Counted from the stretch's first letter, positions 9,285 through 18,160 are shown. The stretch is 64,000 nt of DNA from Betaproteobacteria bacterium (GCA_009919175.1 RGCL01000001.1:1-64000), one strand, 5' to 3'. Made by a program: numbers and translations. Notes: generated by a model from the sequence alone, not told the origin.

Positions 9285-9788
9285 ATGAGCGACCCCACCC
9301 TCTCTTTCAAAGGCTTGATGCAGTACGACCCCAGGCAAGGCTGGGCCAAAGTGGACTCCGACGCCACTGTGGCGGAAACCACCACCCTGCGCCCCCCTCC
9401 CAAGAAAGTTGAGATGGGCAAGGCCCATGACCTGTCCAAGGTCAAACTCGGCAACCAGGACATCACCCGAGATGACCCCCTGCTGGCTGAGCTGTTTGAT
9501 CAACTCCACGACCCTCAGTCGGACGACATTGCTGCCCATTGGAAATCGATTGCCAGTCGGGTGAATTTGCTCACTGAGGGCATGGCGCACCAACGTCTGC
9601 TTCGCGAGCAATTGCGCCAGCTCGATGTGGAATTGAATGACTTACGCCGCGTGATCCTTCATGACCTGAACTCGGTTCAGCGTGTGGCAGAGCGTCAATT
9701 GGTTCAAGCCAAACTCAGGGCTGAGGTTTCTCATCTGGCCCATCAGCGATTGAGCGCACATTTAAACAAAGACCCACTCGTCAAATAA
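9285..9788 (+). CDS. conserved-looking coiled-coil protein of unknown function
   Basis: 167 residues, soluble, with no signal or TM segment. The N-terminal half is charged and Pro-rich (RPPPKKVEMGK). The C-terminal half (~105-160) is a long amphipathic helix rich in Leu, Arg, Gln and Val, likely a coiled coil. It lies 16 bases downstream of the ParA-like gene in the same direction, and AAGGC precedes its ATG. I recognise no family. By position it may be the adaptor or regulator of the ParA-like ATPase; this is inference only. Confidence 0.7.
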   Translation: MSDPTLSFKGLMQYDPRQGWAKVDSDATVAETTTLRPPPKKVEMGKAHDLSKVKLGNQDITRDDPLLAELFDQLHDPQSDDIAAHWKSIASRVNLLTEGMAHQRLLREQLRQLDVELNDLRRVILHDLNSVQRVAERQLVQAKLRAEVSHLAHQRLSAHLNKDPLVK

Positions 9789-9815
9789 TCGTCCGCTCAT
9801 TCCAAGGAGTTCAGA

Positions 9816-11447
9816 ATGCAGTCTTCTTTGAATCGCGGCTTTGCATTGCGCTACACCACGTTTTACATTGCCCTAGCGGGTACAGCTTTTTCTGGATTGA
9901 TCTTCGTAGCCACAGGACAAGCCTTGTGGCTTTTTTTATTGTTCATTGCTTTGGTCGGCGTGGGTATTCACGATCTCAAGCAAACGCACCATGCCATCTT
10001 GCGCAACTACCCCATCCTTGGGCACATGCGCTTTTTGCTGGAATACATTCGTCCGGAAATCCGTCAATACTTCATTGAATCAGAGACTGAAGCCGCTCCC
10101 TTTTCCCGCGCCCAGCGCTCTTTGGTCTACGCGCGCGCCAAAGGTCAATCGGACAAAAGGCCTTTGGGCACGCAACTCGACGTGCAAGCCGTGGGTTACG
10201 AATGGATCACTCATTCGATGGCGCCTACTGAAATCGCCTCGGAGGACATGCGCACCCTCGTGGGTGGCAAAGACTGCACACAGCCCTACAGCATCAGCCT
10301 CTACAACATCTCTGCCATGAGCTTTGGCGCCCTCAGTGCCAACGCCATCCTGGCCTTGAACAAGGGCGCCAAGATGGGCAACTTTGCCCACGACACAGGC
10401 GAAGGCTCCATCTCAAAGCACCACCTGGTCCACGGTGGGGACATCATTTGGGAAGTGGCCTCAGGCTACTTTGGATGCCGCAACGATCAGGGCGGATTTG
10501 ATCCTGACAAATTCGCCAAGCAAGCTCAGTTGCCCTCGGTCAAGATGATTGAGATCAAGCTTAGCCAAGGCGCCAAACCGGGTCACGGTGGCGTGCTCCC
10601 CGGCCCCAAAGTCACCCCAGAAATTGCAGAGGCTCGTGGTGTCCCCGTCGGTGTGGACTGCGTGTCTCCAGCCGCACACAGTGCCTTCAAAACCCCCACA
10701 GAATTGATCGACTTCATTGCGCAATTGCGGCAACTCAGCGGCGGCAAGCCCGTGGGCTTCAAGTTGTGCATTGGTCATCCCTGGGAATGGTTTGCCATTG
10801 CCAAGGCCATGGCGCAGCGGCAGGTCCTGCCAGACTTCATCGTGGTCGATGGCTCGGAGGGCGGCACAGGTGCAGCGCCCCTGGAGTTCAGCGATCACCT
10901 CGGCACCCCTTTGCGTGAAGGCTTGAGCCTGGTTCACAACACCTTGGTGGGTCTGGGACTCAGGGATCAAATCAAACTGGGTGCCAGCGGCAAGATCGTC
11001 AGTGCATTTGACATGGCGTGTGTGCTTGCACTGGGTGCAGATTGGTGCAATAGCGCCAGGGGATACATGTTTGCAGTGGGTTGCATTCAGGCTCAAACCT
11101 GTCACACAGGCCATTGCCCCACAGGCGTGGCCACACAAGATCCCATTCGACAAATGGCCCTGGTGGTGAGCGACAAGTCTGAGCGGGTCAAGAACTTTCA
11201 CCACCACACCCTTGAAGCCTTGCGCGAGTTGCTTCAGGCAGCGGGGCTTGAAGGACCGGGTGAGCTCAAGCCGTCCATGATCTTCAAGCGCTTGAGCCTC
11301 ACTGAAGTCAGCACACTTGGCAAACTCTATCCACGCCTACCCGCGAACGCACTGATGGGAGCAGTTCCAACAGATGACCTGCCTGAACCCTTCCGTTCTC
11401 AATGGGCGATGGCCACCTCAGCCAGCTTCAAACGGGCTGCGGATTGA
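9816..11447 (+). CDS. FMN-binding glutamate-synthase-like protein (GltB domain 2 family)
   Basis: 543 residues. Two N-terminal TM helices (about 12-50) precede a TIM-barrel FMN domain like that of glutamate synthase: GEGSISKHHLVHGGDIIWEV, SQGAKPGHGGVLPG, VDGSEGGTGAAP, then LGASGKIVSAFDMA. A C-x5-C-x4-C set in CIQAQTCHTGHCPTG fits the 3Fe-4S site of GltS. It lacks the amidotransferase domain, as do archaeal-type and stand-alone members; the real substrate is unknown. AAGGAG precedes the ATG. It follows the ParA-like pair in the same direction and is convergent with the next gene. Confidence 0.88.
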   Translation: MQSSLNRGFALRYTTFYIALAGTAFSGLIFVATGQALWLFLLFIALVGVGIHDLKQTHHAILRNYPILGHMRFLLEYIRPEIRQYFIESETEAAPFSRAQRSLVYARAKGQSDKRPLGTQLDVQAVGYEWITHSMAPTEIASEDMRTLVGGKDCTQPYSISLYNISAMSFGALSANAILALNKGAKMGNFAHDTGEGSISKHHLVHGGDIIWEVASGYFGCRNDQGGFDPDKFAKQAQLPSVKMIEIKLSQGAKPGHGGVLPGPKVTPEIAEARGVPVGVDCVSPAAHSAFKTPTELIDFIAQLRQLSGGKPVGFKLCIGHPWEWFAIAKAMAQRQVLPDFIVVDGSEGGTGAAPLEFSDHLGTPLREGLSLVHNTLVGLGLRDQIKLGASGKIVSAFDMACVLALGADWCNSARGYMFAVGCIQAQTCHTGHCPTGVATQDPIRQMALVVSDKSERVKNFHHHTLEALRELLQAAGLEGPGELKPSMIFKRLSLTEVSTLGKLYPRLPANALMGAVPTDDLPEPFRSQWAMATSASFKRAAD

Positions 11448-11452
11448 TGTCC

Positions 11453-12556
11453 TCAGCGTGAGGGGCGAGGAAAAACCACCATTTCATCGGGCACTGGCTT
11501 GGGCGCGGAGGGCGCTGGCGTTGCCGCCGCCTCGGTCACCGGTTTGGGCTCGGGCTTGGGCTCAGTCTTGGCTTGAGCCTTGGGATCTGATTTCGGCTCA
11601 GCCTTGGCCGCAGCGGGTTTGGCTGCTGGCTTTGGCTCAGCAGGCTTGGGCTCTGCGGCGGGTTTAGGTGCCTGAGGCTTGGGAGCTGGCGCGGGTGCAG
11701 CGGCTGGAACAGGCCTGGCCTTGATGGCGTCCACATCGGATTGCAATTTGGTCAACGCCTCAGACAGGCGTTTGTTCAAGGCCTGAACCTCAGCCAGGGT
11801 TTTTTGGCTGCTCTCATCCACGGGCGGCTTGGTGTTGGCCAATTTTTGCTCCAGGCTTTGAACCTGAGCCGAGACATCTCCAAGTTGCTTTTGCAGACCC
11901 TGGAACTTGTCATCCAAAGGACGGGGACGATAAAGATTGACCTCGTTGACCTTGTCGGCCAAGAAGGAAACCGTCTTGTCGAGCTGGTCGAATCGGGGGG
12001 TGATCGTGGCTTGTTGCCCCTGAAATGTGTCGAGCTTTTCAGTGAGCTCAAACAGACTCTGGCTGGCTTTGCCAAAAGCATGAATGGTTTCGTCCAACTC
12101 CACCACGCGCTTGCCAACCTGCAAAGTCAGTGCGTCTAGCTGTCGAACATTGGAGAGCAATCGCACGGACACGGCAAACAAAATGCCCACGGCCAAAACC
12201 ACAAATGCGCCCATGACCATCATCAGCACCCTGGAGTGCAGCACGGTGCGACGATGGTCCTCACCGATCTGAACCATCACCGACTTCATGTCCCCACTGA
12301 CGTCGGCCGCCACCGAGGCCGAGCGGGTCGACACCTCGGCTGAGCTCAACACCACACTGGTGAGTTCTTCAAGCTGGCGTGAGAGTTCGTTGGGATCGGC
12401 CGCATCTGATTCCAGATCGGCAATGCCTTCGGCAGCCTGATCCGTCGCGGCTCGGATTTCTTCCTTGCTCAATGCCCTGGGCTCAGGAGCGGGCTCAAAG
12501 CCTTCATCGGTCCGGGCCTGTTCAGCCTGGACGCTGGTGTCATTTGGTTCTGCCAT
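11453..12556 (-). CDS. membrane protein with coiled coil and Pro/Ala/Lys tail, end of the fliO-flhB operon
   Basis: 367 residues. A cytosolic acidic N-terminus (~110 residues) is followed by one TM helix (MMVMGAFVVLAVGILFAVSV), then long heptad-like segments (~135-270) and a low-complexity tail of Ala-Pro-Lys-Pro repeats (~275-350) ending in FPRPSR. This TonB/TolA-like arrangement suggests a protein reaching across the periplasm, but no family is recognised. It lies 8 bases after the preceding unknown gene in the same string as flhB. A flagellar role is inferred from position only. Confidence 0.7.
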   Translation of the reverse strand: MAEPNDTSVQAEQARTDEGFEPAPEPRALSKEEIRAATDQAAEGIADLESDAADPNELSRQLEELTSVVLSSAEVSTRSASVAADVSGDMKSVMVQIGEDHRRTVLHSRVLMMVMGAFVVLAVGILFAVSVRLLSNVRQLDALTLQVGKRVVELDETIHAFGKASQSLFELTEKLDTFQGQQATITPRFDQLDKTVSFLADKVNEVNLYRPRPLDDKFQGLQKQLGDVSAQVQSLEQKLANTKPPVDESSQKTLAEVQALNKRLSEALTKLQSDVDAIKARPVPAAAPAPAPKPQAPKPAAEPKPAEPKPAAKPAAAKAEPKSDPKAQAKTEPKPEPKPVTEAAATPAPSAPKPVPDEMVVFPRPSR

Positions 12557-12564
12557 GACGATTC

Positions 12565-13032
12565 CTAACGGGGACTGAATTGGTCCAATTTGTTGTGAAC
12601 CAGCGTGATCTGTTCCCGGAGGACACCGACTCGCTGGTTCATTTCAGTCACCCAAGAATCGGAAAAAGATGCAAGGACTTGAGCCATCTGATCATGAAAG
12701 TCTTGCGTCAACTCCACGTTGTCAGCCGTCTCTAACGGCGCCTGACCGAGCAACATCGCAGGATCTGATGGGGATGGAGCCTCAGGCAAGGCTTGCGCGG
12801 AAACGGGGTCTTGAACCTGAGCTGCGCCCCCAAGTGAGTCATGCATACCCTGGGATTGCGCTTCAAAAGGGGCATGAGCTGGGTCATGAGGGATGAGGCT
12901 GCCTTCTTGTAGCCCCTGCCCAGACAGCACCTCGGCATATTCCTGCGGTTGACTGCCGGGTTGAACGGCGGCATCCAGCCTGTGATCGATGTGCTCGAGT
13001 TGTTCTTCCACGCTGGTCTTGGCTACATCCAT
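12565..13032 (-). CDS. acidic soluble protein of unknown function in the flhB operon
   Basis: 155 residues, no signal peptide. The first 20 residues form a charged helix (VEEQLEHIDHRLDAA). The middle is disordered, rich in Pro, Gln, Ser and Ala, and the last 50 residues form another helix (FSDSWVTEMNQRVGVLREQI). It lies between the SPOR-domain gene and the single-TM gene, all on one strand with short gaps. I recognise no domain. It may link its two membrane neighbours, which is speculation from operon position. Confidence 0.65.
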   Translation of the reverse strand: MDVAKTSVEEQLEHIDHRLDAAVQPGSQPQEYAEVLSGQGLQEGSLIPHDPAHAPFEAQSQGMHDSLGGAAQVQDPVSAQALPEAPSPSDPAMLLGQAPLETADNVELTQDFHDQMAQVLASFSDSWVTEMNQRVGVLREQITLVHNKLDQFSPR

Positions 13033-13084
13033 CTTCTAGGCCTCCAAAGCATGAAGTCGACCGAACACAAAAAAACTCAAGTCG

Positions 13085-14431
13085 TCATGGCTTGTCGAAT
13101 TGAGATTTCATGGATTTTGCGCTTCGCATCCAGGCTTTGGAGAAAGCGGGACTGGATTTCATGATCACTTCTGCCGCTTCTTTGGAGTCATACGGACCAG
13201 AGATCACGATGTAGTAATACTTGTTGTTGCCATTCTTGGGTGCCATCAGAATGCGCACCTTCTCTTTGGTGGGCAAGGCATCCGCCACCGTCGAAGCCTC
13301 TTGCTGGCTTGCGAGTGCGGCCAATTGCAACACCCATTGCCCTGTCTTGAGTTGCTGGACCCACTCATGATCCGTCTGAAGTTTGGCCGTTTCACCTTTG
13401 TTGGCTGCAGCCGTGGCACTCGAGGGCGCGGGAGGAGTGGCCGCCACAGGCGCCGCTGGCGGTGTAGCAGGGGTCGATGCAGTGGCCTGAACCGGCGCAA
13501 CGGGCGCTGGAGTTGGAGCGACCAATTCTTCTTTGCCCGAGGTCAAGGATTCCTGGGCAGGCACGGGTTGATTGCTGGTGGAGGACATCCCAACCGCACT
13601 GGCCGCGCTGGTGGCCTCGCTGGAAGTGGCCGCCTCAGATGTGGGCGGCTTGTCCTCGGTTGGCGCCGCGCTGGTGGCCGCCGCGGTCGGGGCTGGTTCA
13701 GCGCCCTGCGCCGACCGGGCTGAAGACCACCATTTCATCGCGGCGAAGGCTGCCCCACTGAGGAGCAAAGCCAAGATCACCAGCCCCAAACCTTTGCCCC
13801 GGCGCTGGGAAGCGAGCTTGCGAGCAGGACTGGAATCGGGAGCAAAAGGCGCTTCATTCGCCTGGACGGTGGCGTTGAGTTCTTGTAATTCAGGGGCACG
13901 GGGTGCTGGGCTTGACGGCTCCTCGCTCTTGACCTCAATCTGAGTAGGGCGATCCGGAATGGGGTGTTCTGACTCCAGAACCCATTGCAGCAGGTTTTTG
14001 CCAAAGGCCTGAAGTTTTTTCTCAAATGGCTCCAGGCGGTTGATGAGCAAAATCACATTGATGTTGCTGGCTGGAAAGCCATTGACCAGGCGAGCAAGCA
14101 GCTGCAATTCGAAATCGGCAATCGAGTGGGTGTCGGGAAAGATCAGGTAGAGGCGATCAGCCGAGGTCATCAGCTTGTCCTGGGCTTGCTTGAGGGTGAG
14201 CTCAGCGAGGATTTGATTGAATCGCCCTACGAGTTGTTCGGACTCTGCCGATGACCACAACTCCACCCTTTGGCCGTTGTCTTTCAAATGCTCATGAATT
14301 TGGCGGGCGTAATGGGCCAAGGCCACTTCGTCGTGCCCGAGGATGGCCAAATTCAGTCGCCCCTCGAGCAAGGACTTGAGCAACACTTCGAGCCGCATTT
14401 TGTCGGCTGGACTTTGATAGAACTGGTTCAT
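13085..14431 (-). CDS. SPOR-domain membrane protein (DamX-like layout) downstream of flhB
   Basis: 448 residues. The N-terminal ~160 residues resemble a degenerate P-loop fold (LAILGHDEVALAHYARQI, then RLYLIFPDTHS and NVILLINRLEP) without a Walker A motif. A single TM follows (LGLVILALLLSGAAFAAMKWW, about residues 217-237), then an Ala/Pro/Ser/Thr linker of ~110 residues and a C-terminal SPOR domain (QWVLQLAALASQQEA through YYYIVISGPYDSKEAA). SPOR domains bind denuded peptidoglycan, often at the septum. It is 21 bases after flhB. The cytosol-TM-linker-SPOR order recalls DamX; a role at the polar or septal base of the flagellum is inferred. Confidence 0.78.
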   Translation of the reverse strand: MNQFYQSPADKMRLEVLLKSLLEGRLNLAILGHDEVALAHYARQIHEHLKDNGQRVELWSSAESEQLVGRFNQILAELTLKQAQDKLMTSADRLYLIFPDTHSIADFELQLLARLVNGFPASNINVILLINRLEPFEKKLQAFGKNLLQWVLESEHPIPDRPTQIEVKSEEPSSPAPRAPELQELNATVQANEAPFAPDSSPARKLASQRRGKGLGLVILALLLSGAAFAAMKWWSSARSAQGAEPAPTAAATSAAPTEDKPPTSEAATSSEATSAASAVGMSSTSNQPVPAQESLTSGKEELVAPTPAPVAPVQATASTPATPPAAPVAATPPAPSSATAAANKGETAKLQTDHEWVQQLKTGQWVLQLAALASQQEASTVADALPTKEKVRILMAPKNGNNKYYYIVISGPYDSKEAAEVIMKSSPAFSKAWMRSAKSMKSQFDKP

Positions 14432-14452
14432 GTGGGTGAGCCCTCTTGAACA

Positions 14453-15592
14453 TCAACTGAAGAGGAAGCCATTTTCGTCAAAGCGCATATTCTCAGGGAC
14501 AACGGGCCTGGGTTTGGTCAGGCCTCTGGCACCTGCATAGGACTGGTTGAGGTTGAACACATAGGCAATGACCTGGGCCACAGCCTGGTAGAGCGCCTCA
14601 GGGATGGATCGGTCTACGGGGGTGGTGAAGTAAAGGGCACGGGCCAACTCCGGCGCCTCGAACAGTTGCACCTGATGGGCCAAAGCCTCGTCGCGGATTC
14701 GCCGTGCCAGTTCATCCGTGCCCTTGGCCACCACCGTTGGGGCGCCATCCGCCGAGGGGTCATAGGACAAAGCCACAGCAAAGTGAGAGGGGTTGGTGAT
14801 CACCACATCGGCATCCTTGACTTTGGCCATCATGCGGTTGTTGGCCATTTCACGCTGGCGTCGGCGAATTTGCTGGCGGACTTCAGGACGACCTTCGGAG
14901 TCCTTCATTTCGTCTTTGATCTCTTGCCTGGACATCTTCAAAGACTTGTTGACCTGAAATTTTTGCAATGGCACATCGGCCAGTGCAATGACCACCAAGC
15001 CCATGCTCATCCAAAAGCAGGCGTCGACGATGATGTCACCCGAATGCTTAAGGCCTGTTTGCAAATCCATGCGGTTCAAGCTCACCAGATCCTCGATGTT
15101 GGCGTTCACCGTCAACCACAGGATGAGACCAATGAGCAAAAACTTGATCAGGGACTTGACCAGCTCAATCAGGGCACGACTGCCAAACATGCGCCCCAGG
15201 CCATTGATGGGATCCAGCTTGTTCCACTTGGGAAGCATCAGCTTGGGTGAAAAGATGTAGCCCCCAGCCAGGCCAGGAGCAATCAGGGCCAAGACATACA
15301 ACATGGCCATGAAGGGCAGGACCAGGATGAATGCGTCCAGCATGGCCTGACCAAAATGCACAGGCAACAATTCCGCCTTATCCAGGATCTTTCGGTCAAA
15401 CGCCATTTGTGACACAAACATCTGGCTGATGCGATTGAACATCCAATGCCCGGCCACCGTGAAAAACACCGTTGCCGCCATGAGCAAAATGGCCGTGGAC
15501 AAATCCACAGAACGAGCCACCTGGCCTTCTTCCTGGGCTTTCCTCAGCCGTCTGGCTGTTGGCTCTTCCGTTTTTTCTTGTGCGTCAGCCAT
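14453..15592 (-). CDS. flhB: flagellar export apparatus switch protein FlhB
   Basis: 379 residues. Four TM helices in the first ~215 residues are followed by the cytosolic domain with the autocleavage site. The usual Asn-Pro-Thr-His is Asn-Pro-Ser-His here (DVVITNPSHFAVALSYDP), a conservative change beside the scissile N-P bond. FlhB selects rod/hook versus filament substrates. The last ~30 residues (KPRPVVPENMRFDENGFLFS) extend beyond the core domain. It lies 6 bases after fliR in the fliO-P-Q-R-flhB string. A second, free-standing FlhB C-domain gene lies at 58229-58513. Confidence 0.97.
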   Translation of the reverse strand: MADAQEKTEEPTARRLRKAQEEGQVARSVDLSTAILLMAATVFFTVAGHWMFNRISQMFVSQMAFDRKILDKAELLPVHFGQAMLDAFILVLPFMAMLYVLALIAPGLAGGYIFSPKLMLPKWNKLDPINGLGRMFGSRALIELVKSLIKFLLIGLILWLTVNANIEDLVSLNRMDLQTGLKHSGDIIVDACFWMSMGLVVIALADVPLQKFQVNKSLKMSRQEIKDEMKDSEGRPEVRQQIRRRQREMANNRMMAKVKDADVVITNPSHFAVALSYDPSADGAPTVVAKGTDELARRIRDEALAHQVQLFEAPELARALYFTTPVDRSIPEALYQAVAQVIAYVFNLNQSYAGARGLTKPRPVVPENMRFDENGFLFS

Positions 15593-15598
15593 GCGAGA

Positions 15599-16375
15599 TC
15601 AGCCTCCTCGAGCAATGAGCAACTCACGCATGGCGGTGAATGCCGCCACCCATAGGCCTGCGATGCGACCAGCCATGCTGGGCAAGGCCATCCACAGGAT
15701 GACAAAGCCCACAAGGATCATGGCTGGAAAACCCACAGAAAAAATATTGAGGCTGGGCGCAGCGCGCGTCATGAAACCCATGCCGATGTTGACAAACATG
15801 AGCGTGACCATGATGGGCAAGGCAATGAGAACAGCCGAGCCAAACATCAGTGAACTCCATTGGATGAATTTGCCAAAGAAGACCTGAGTGAACAGGGACT
15901 GTCCAATCGGCAAGAGTTGAAAGGATTCAAGCAAAACGCCAAACACAATCAGATGCCCTCCAGTGGCCACAAAGATCAGGGTGGTCAACAAAGACAGAAA
16001 TTGTGAAATGGTGGGCACGTTCCCCAGATTGGGATCGATCAGGTTGGCCATGGTCAAACCCATGGAAGCCGAAATGGCTTGCCCGGCAACCACCACGGCT
16101 GCCGTGACCAGCTGCATGGTCAAACCCATCGCAAATCCAATGAAGAGTTCGTTGAAGATGGTCACTAGGCCATCCATCTCGAAGGGGTTCTTGACCGGGA
16201 AGTCCATTTGCATCGCAATGAAAATGGTGAGGACGATGGACAGGGAAATGCGAATTCGCACATTGACTGCACGAATGGAATAAATCGAGGTGAAGATCAG
16301 GAACGCCGAAATGCGCAACATGGGCCACAACATCGAATAGAACGAGTTGAGCAGGTCGAGCAGTTCAATGTTCAT
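15599..16375 (-). CDS. fliR: flagellar export gate protein FliR
   Basis: 258 residues, a polytopic membrane protein with about six hydrophobic segments, of normal FliR length. Family features include the N-terminal LLNSFYSMLWPMLRISAFL and the GQAISASMGLTMANLIDP stretch typical of FliR/SctT. With FliP and FliQ it builds the core of the type III export gate in the inner membrane. It sits between fliQ (11 bases) and flhB (6 bases). Confidence 0.96.
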   Translation of the reverse strand: MNIELLDLLNSFYSMLWPMLRISAFLIFTSIYSIRAVNVRIRISLSIVLTIFIAMQMDFPVKNPFEMDGLVTIFNELFIGFAMGLTMQLVTAAVVVAGQAISASMGLTMANLIDPNLGNVPTISQFLSLLTTLIFVATGGHLIVFGVLLESFQLLPIGQSLFTQVFFGKFIQWSSLMFGSAVLIALPIMVTLMFVNIGMGFMTRAAPSLNIFSVGFPAMILVGFVILWMALPSMAGRIAGLWVAAFTAMRELLIARGG

Positions 16376-16386
16376 GGGCGAGAGGA

Positions 16387-16656
16387 TCAGCTAAAGAGCG
16401 AGGGGATGCGCCCAAACAAAACCCGCGTGTATTCCACCAACTGATTGATCATCCAGTGACCCAACACGGCCAAGACCAAGCCCATGAGGACAAATTTGGG
16501 AATGAAGGTCAGGGTTTGTTCGTTGATGGAAGTGGCCGCCTGAAAAATACCAATGATCAGACCCACCACCAAGGCCACCAGCAACAAGGGGCCGCTGAGC
16601 AGCATGGTCATCCACAAGGCTTGTCGTCCCAAATCCACCACCATGGCTGTATCCAT
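16387..16656 (-). CDS. fliQ: flagellar export gate protein FliQ
   Basis: 89 residues with two TM helices (MTMLLSGPLLLVALVVGLII-like and LVLAVLGHWMINQLVEY) joined by the conserved AATSINEQTLTFIPK loop, diagnostic for FliQ/SctS. It is part of the FliPQR gate complex. It lies 10 bases from fliP and 11 from fliR. Confidence 0.97.
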   Translation of the reverse strand: MDTAMVVDLGRQALWMTMLLSGPLLLVALVVGLIIGIFQAATSINEQTLTFIPKFVLMGLVLAVLGHWMINQLVEYTRVLFGRIPSLFS

Positions 16657-16666
16657 GTTGACTCTC

Positions 16667-17431
16667 CTATTTCAAGACAAAACTCGATGCAAGCGACCCC
16701 ATGATGAGGCTCCATCCATCGACCAGAACAAACAGCATCAGCTTGAATGGCATGGAAATGATCATGGGCGAGAGCATCATCATGCCCATGGACATCAGCA
16801 CACTGGCCACCACCATGTCGATCACCACAAAGGGGATGTACAGCATGAAGCCAATGGTGAAGGCGCTCTTGAGTTCGCTGGTGACAAATGCGGGAACCAG
16901 TGTGGTGAAGGGCACATCTTCAGGCCCCGCAATCTCCTTGGCACGGGCAATCTGGGAAAACATCTGGATGTCATCTTCACGGGTTTGGGCCAACATGAAT
17001 GCACGCAAGGGCGCTTCAGCTTTGGCCAATGCCGCCTGAAAGCCCATCTGGTTATTCATGTAAGGAACGATGGCCGTTTCATAGACTTGCTCAAACACCG
17101 GCGACATGATGAAAAAAGTGAGAAAGAGCGCCAAACCCACCAGCACCGTGTTGGGCGGCGTTTGCGCTGTGCCCAGGGCCTGACGAAGGATGGACAGCAC
17201 CACGATGATGCGCACGAACGATGTCATCATCAACACGATGGAGGGCAACAGCGTGAGGACCGTCATGAGGCCCAACAACTGCAGGTTCAGGCTGTAGGTC
17301 TGTACGCCTTTGCTGTTGTTGACGGTCACCATGGGCACGCCCTGGGCGAACGAGGCATCTGGCCACATCAAGACCAGCGTCATCAAGGCCAGAGCCGCCA
17401 GCCATTTAATCTGTTTGGGATGAATCACCAT
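16667..17431 (-). CDS. fliP: flagellar export gate protein FliP
   Basis: 254 residues from the chosen start. A cleavable signal peptide (WLAALALMTLVLMWPDASFA) precedes four TM helices. Signatures are MMTSFVRIIVVLSILRQALG, QTPPNTVLVGLALFLTFF, and the C-terminal IDMVVASVLMSMGMMMLSP and PFKLMLFVLVDGW. It is the core of the export gate. Start 17431 gives a clean signal peptide and has TGGA upstream; it overlaps the fliO 3' end by 26 bases. A longer frame from 17485 is possible but adds a Pro-rich non-signal stretch. Confidence 0.95.
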   Translation of the reverse strand: MVIHPKQIKWLAALALMTLVLMWPDASFAQGVPMVTVNNSKGVQTYSLNLQLLGLMTVLTLLPSIVLMMTSFVRIIVVLSILRQALGTAQTPPNTVLVGLALFLTFFIMSPVFEQVYETAIVPYMNNQMGFQAALAKAEAPLRAFMLAQTREDDIQMFSQIARAKEIAGPEDVPFTTLVPAFVTSELKSAFTIGFMLYIPFVVIDMVVASVLMSMGMMMLSPMIISMPFKLMLFVLVDGWSLIMGSLASSFVLK

Positions 17432-17711
17432 GTGCAATTCCAGTGGAGTCAGGGGAGGACCAGGCATGAAGGGTCTTGACCTCACTGGACGAGACGCTCA
17501 GCAAGACCCGCTGTTCATCCACCTGGACAAGAACCAATTTGTGACGAAGGCCGAGGGAAAGGGATTCCTGAATTTGGATGCGCTGACCCAAACCCGATAA
17601 ATTGCGCCTCATGCCTTTGCGTGTCATGCCCCAAAGAACAAGTGCCAGCAAGGCAAGCACAACCAGAATACTTACGACATATTGTTGCCAGTTTTGCATG
17701 GGTGTGTGCAT
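17406..17711 (-). CDS. fliO: flagellar biosynthetic protein FliO
   Basis: 101 residues. A single N-terminal TM (YVVSILVVLALLALVLWGM) is followed by a small cytosolic domain with IQIQESLSLGLRHKLVLVQVDEQRVLLSV, the FliO signature. FliO scaffolds assembly of the FliP ring. An ATG at 17699 (residue 5) is an alternative start. fliO is the first gene of the fliOPQR-flhB string. No sigma-54 or sigma-28 site is visible in the 47-base spacer to the divergent gene, so the promoter is unclear. Confidence 0.93.
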   Translation of the reverse strand: MHTPMQNWQQYVVSILVVLALLALVLWGMTRKGMRRNLSGLGQRIQIQESLSLGLRHKLVLVQVDEQRVLLSVSSSEVKTLHAWSSPDSTGIAHGDSSQTD

Positions 17712-17758
17712 TATGTACGCGCTATAGTGATTACATGCAAACCTCGAGGAAATTTTTC

Positions 17759-18160
17759 ATGAATTCGAAAACCTTTGTATGGGGTTTCTTGATGATGTGT
17801 TCACTACCGGCCTGGGCTGGTTGGATGCCCATTGGGGTCTATGGCGAAGCTGCTGCATATTTTGATCCATCTACAGTACAAAGTACTGGTAATACCCGTA
17901 AAGTCTGGACCATGCTGGATTACAGACAACCTCAGTACAACCGGGCCAACATGAAGTTCATGTCCACACGCGTGCTCATGGAAATCGATTGCGTCAAAAA
18001 CATCGCCCGCCCTCGCTCCATCTCGTATCACACCAAGGGCTTGCTCCAAGGCCCCACCATCAGCAGCGAGGGCATTTTTTCGGATTGGCAACCCATTGCC
18101 CACAACACACCAGTGTCGGCTACCTACAGCCAGGTCTGCAAACCCAAAGATGAAGGCTAA
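17759..18160 (+). CDS. exported surface-adhesin E-like protein
   Basis: 133 residues. The start MNSKTFVWGFLMMCSLPAWA is a signal peptide, preceded by CGAGGA at a proper distance; an in-frame ATG at 17735 has no such site. The mature part has the Adhesin_E-type pattern: a Tyr-Phe-Asp-Pro segment, KVWTMLDYRQPQ, LMEIDCVKN with one Cys, Tyr/Gly-rich turns, then a distal Cys (SQVCKP) likely disulfide-bonded to the first. Such small periplasmic or surface proteins are widespread in betaproteobacteria and poorly characterised. It lies on the opposite strand inside the flagellar cluster and overlaps the next gene by 11 bases. Confidence 0.75.
   Translation: MNSKTFVWGFLMMCSLPAWAGWMPIGVYGEAAAYFDPSTVQSTGNTRKVWTMLDYRQPQYNRANMKFMSTRVLMEIDCVKNIARPRSISYHTKGLLQGPTISSEGIFSDWQPIAHNTPVSATYSQVCKPKDEG

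Noticed and set aside
17712..17758. Sigma-70-like TTGCAT-N17-TACATA before fliO
   Set aside because: It would start transcription at or after the annotated ATG; too weak to report as a promoter.
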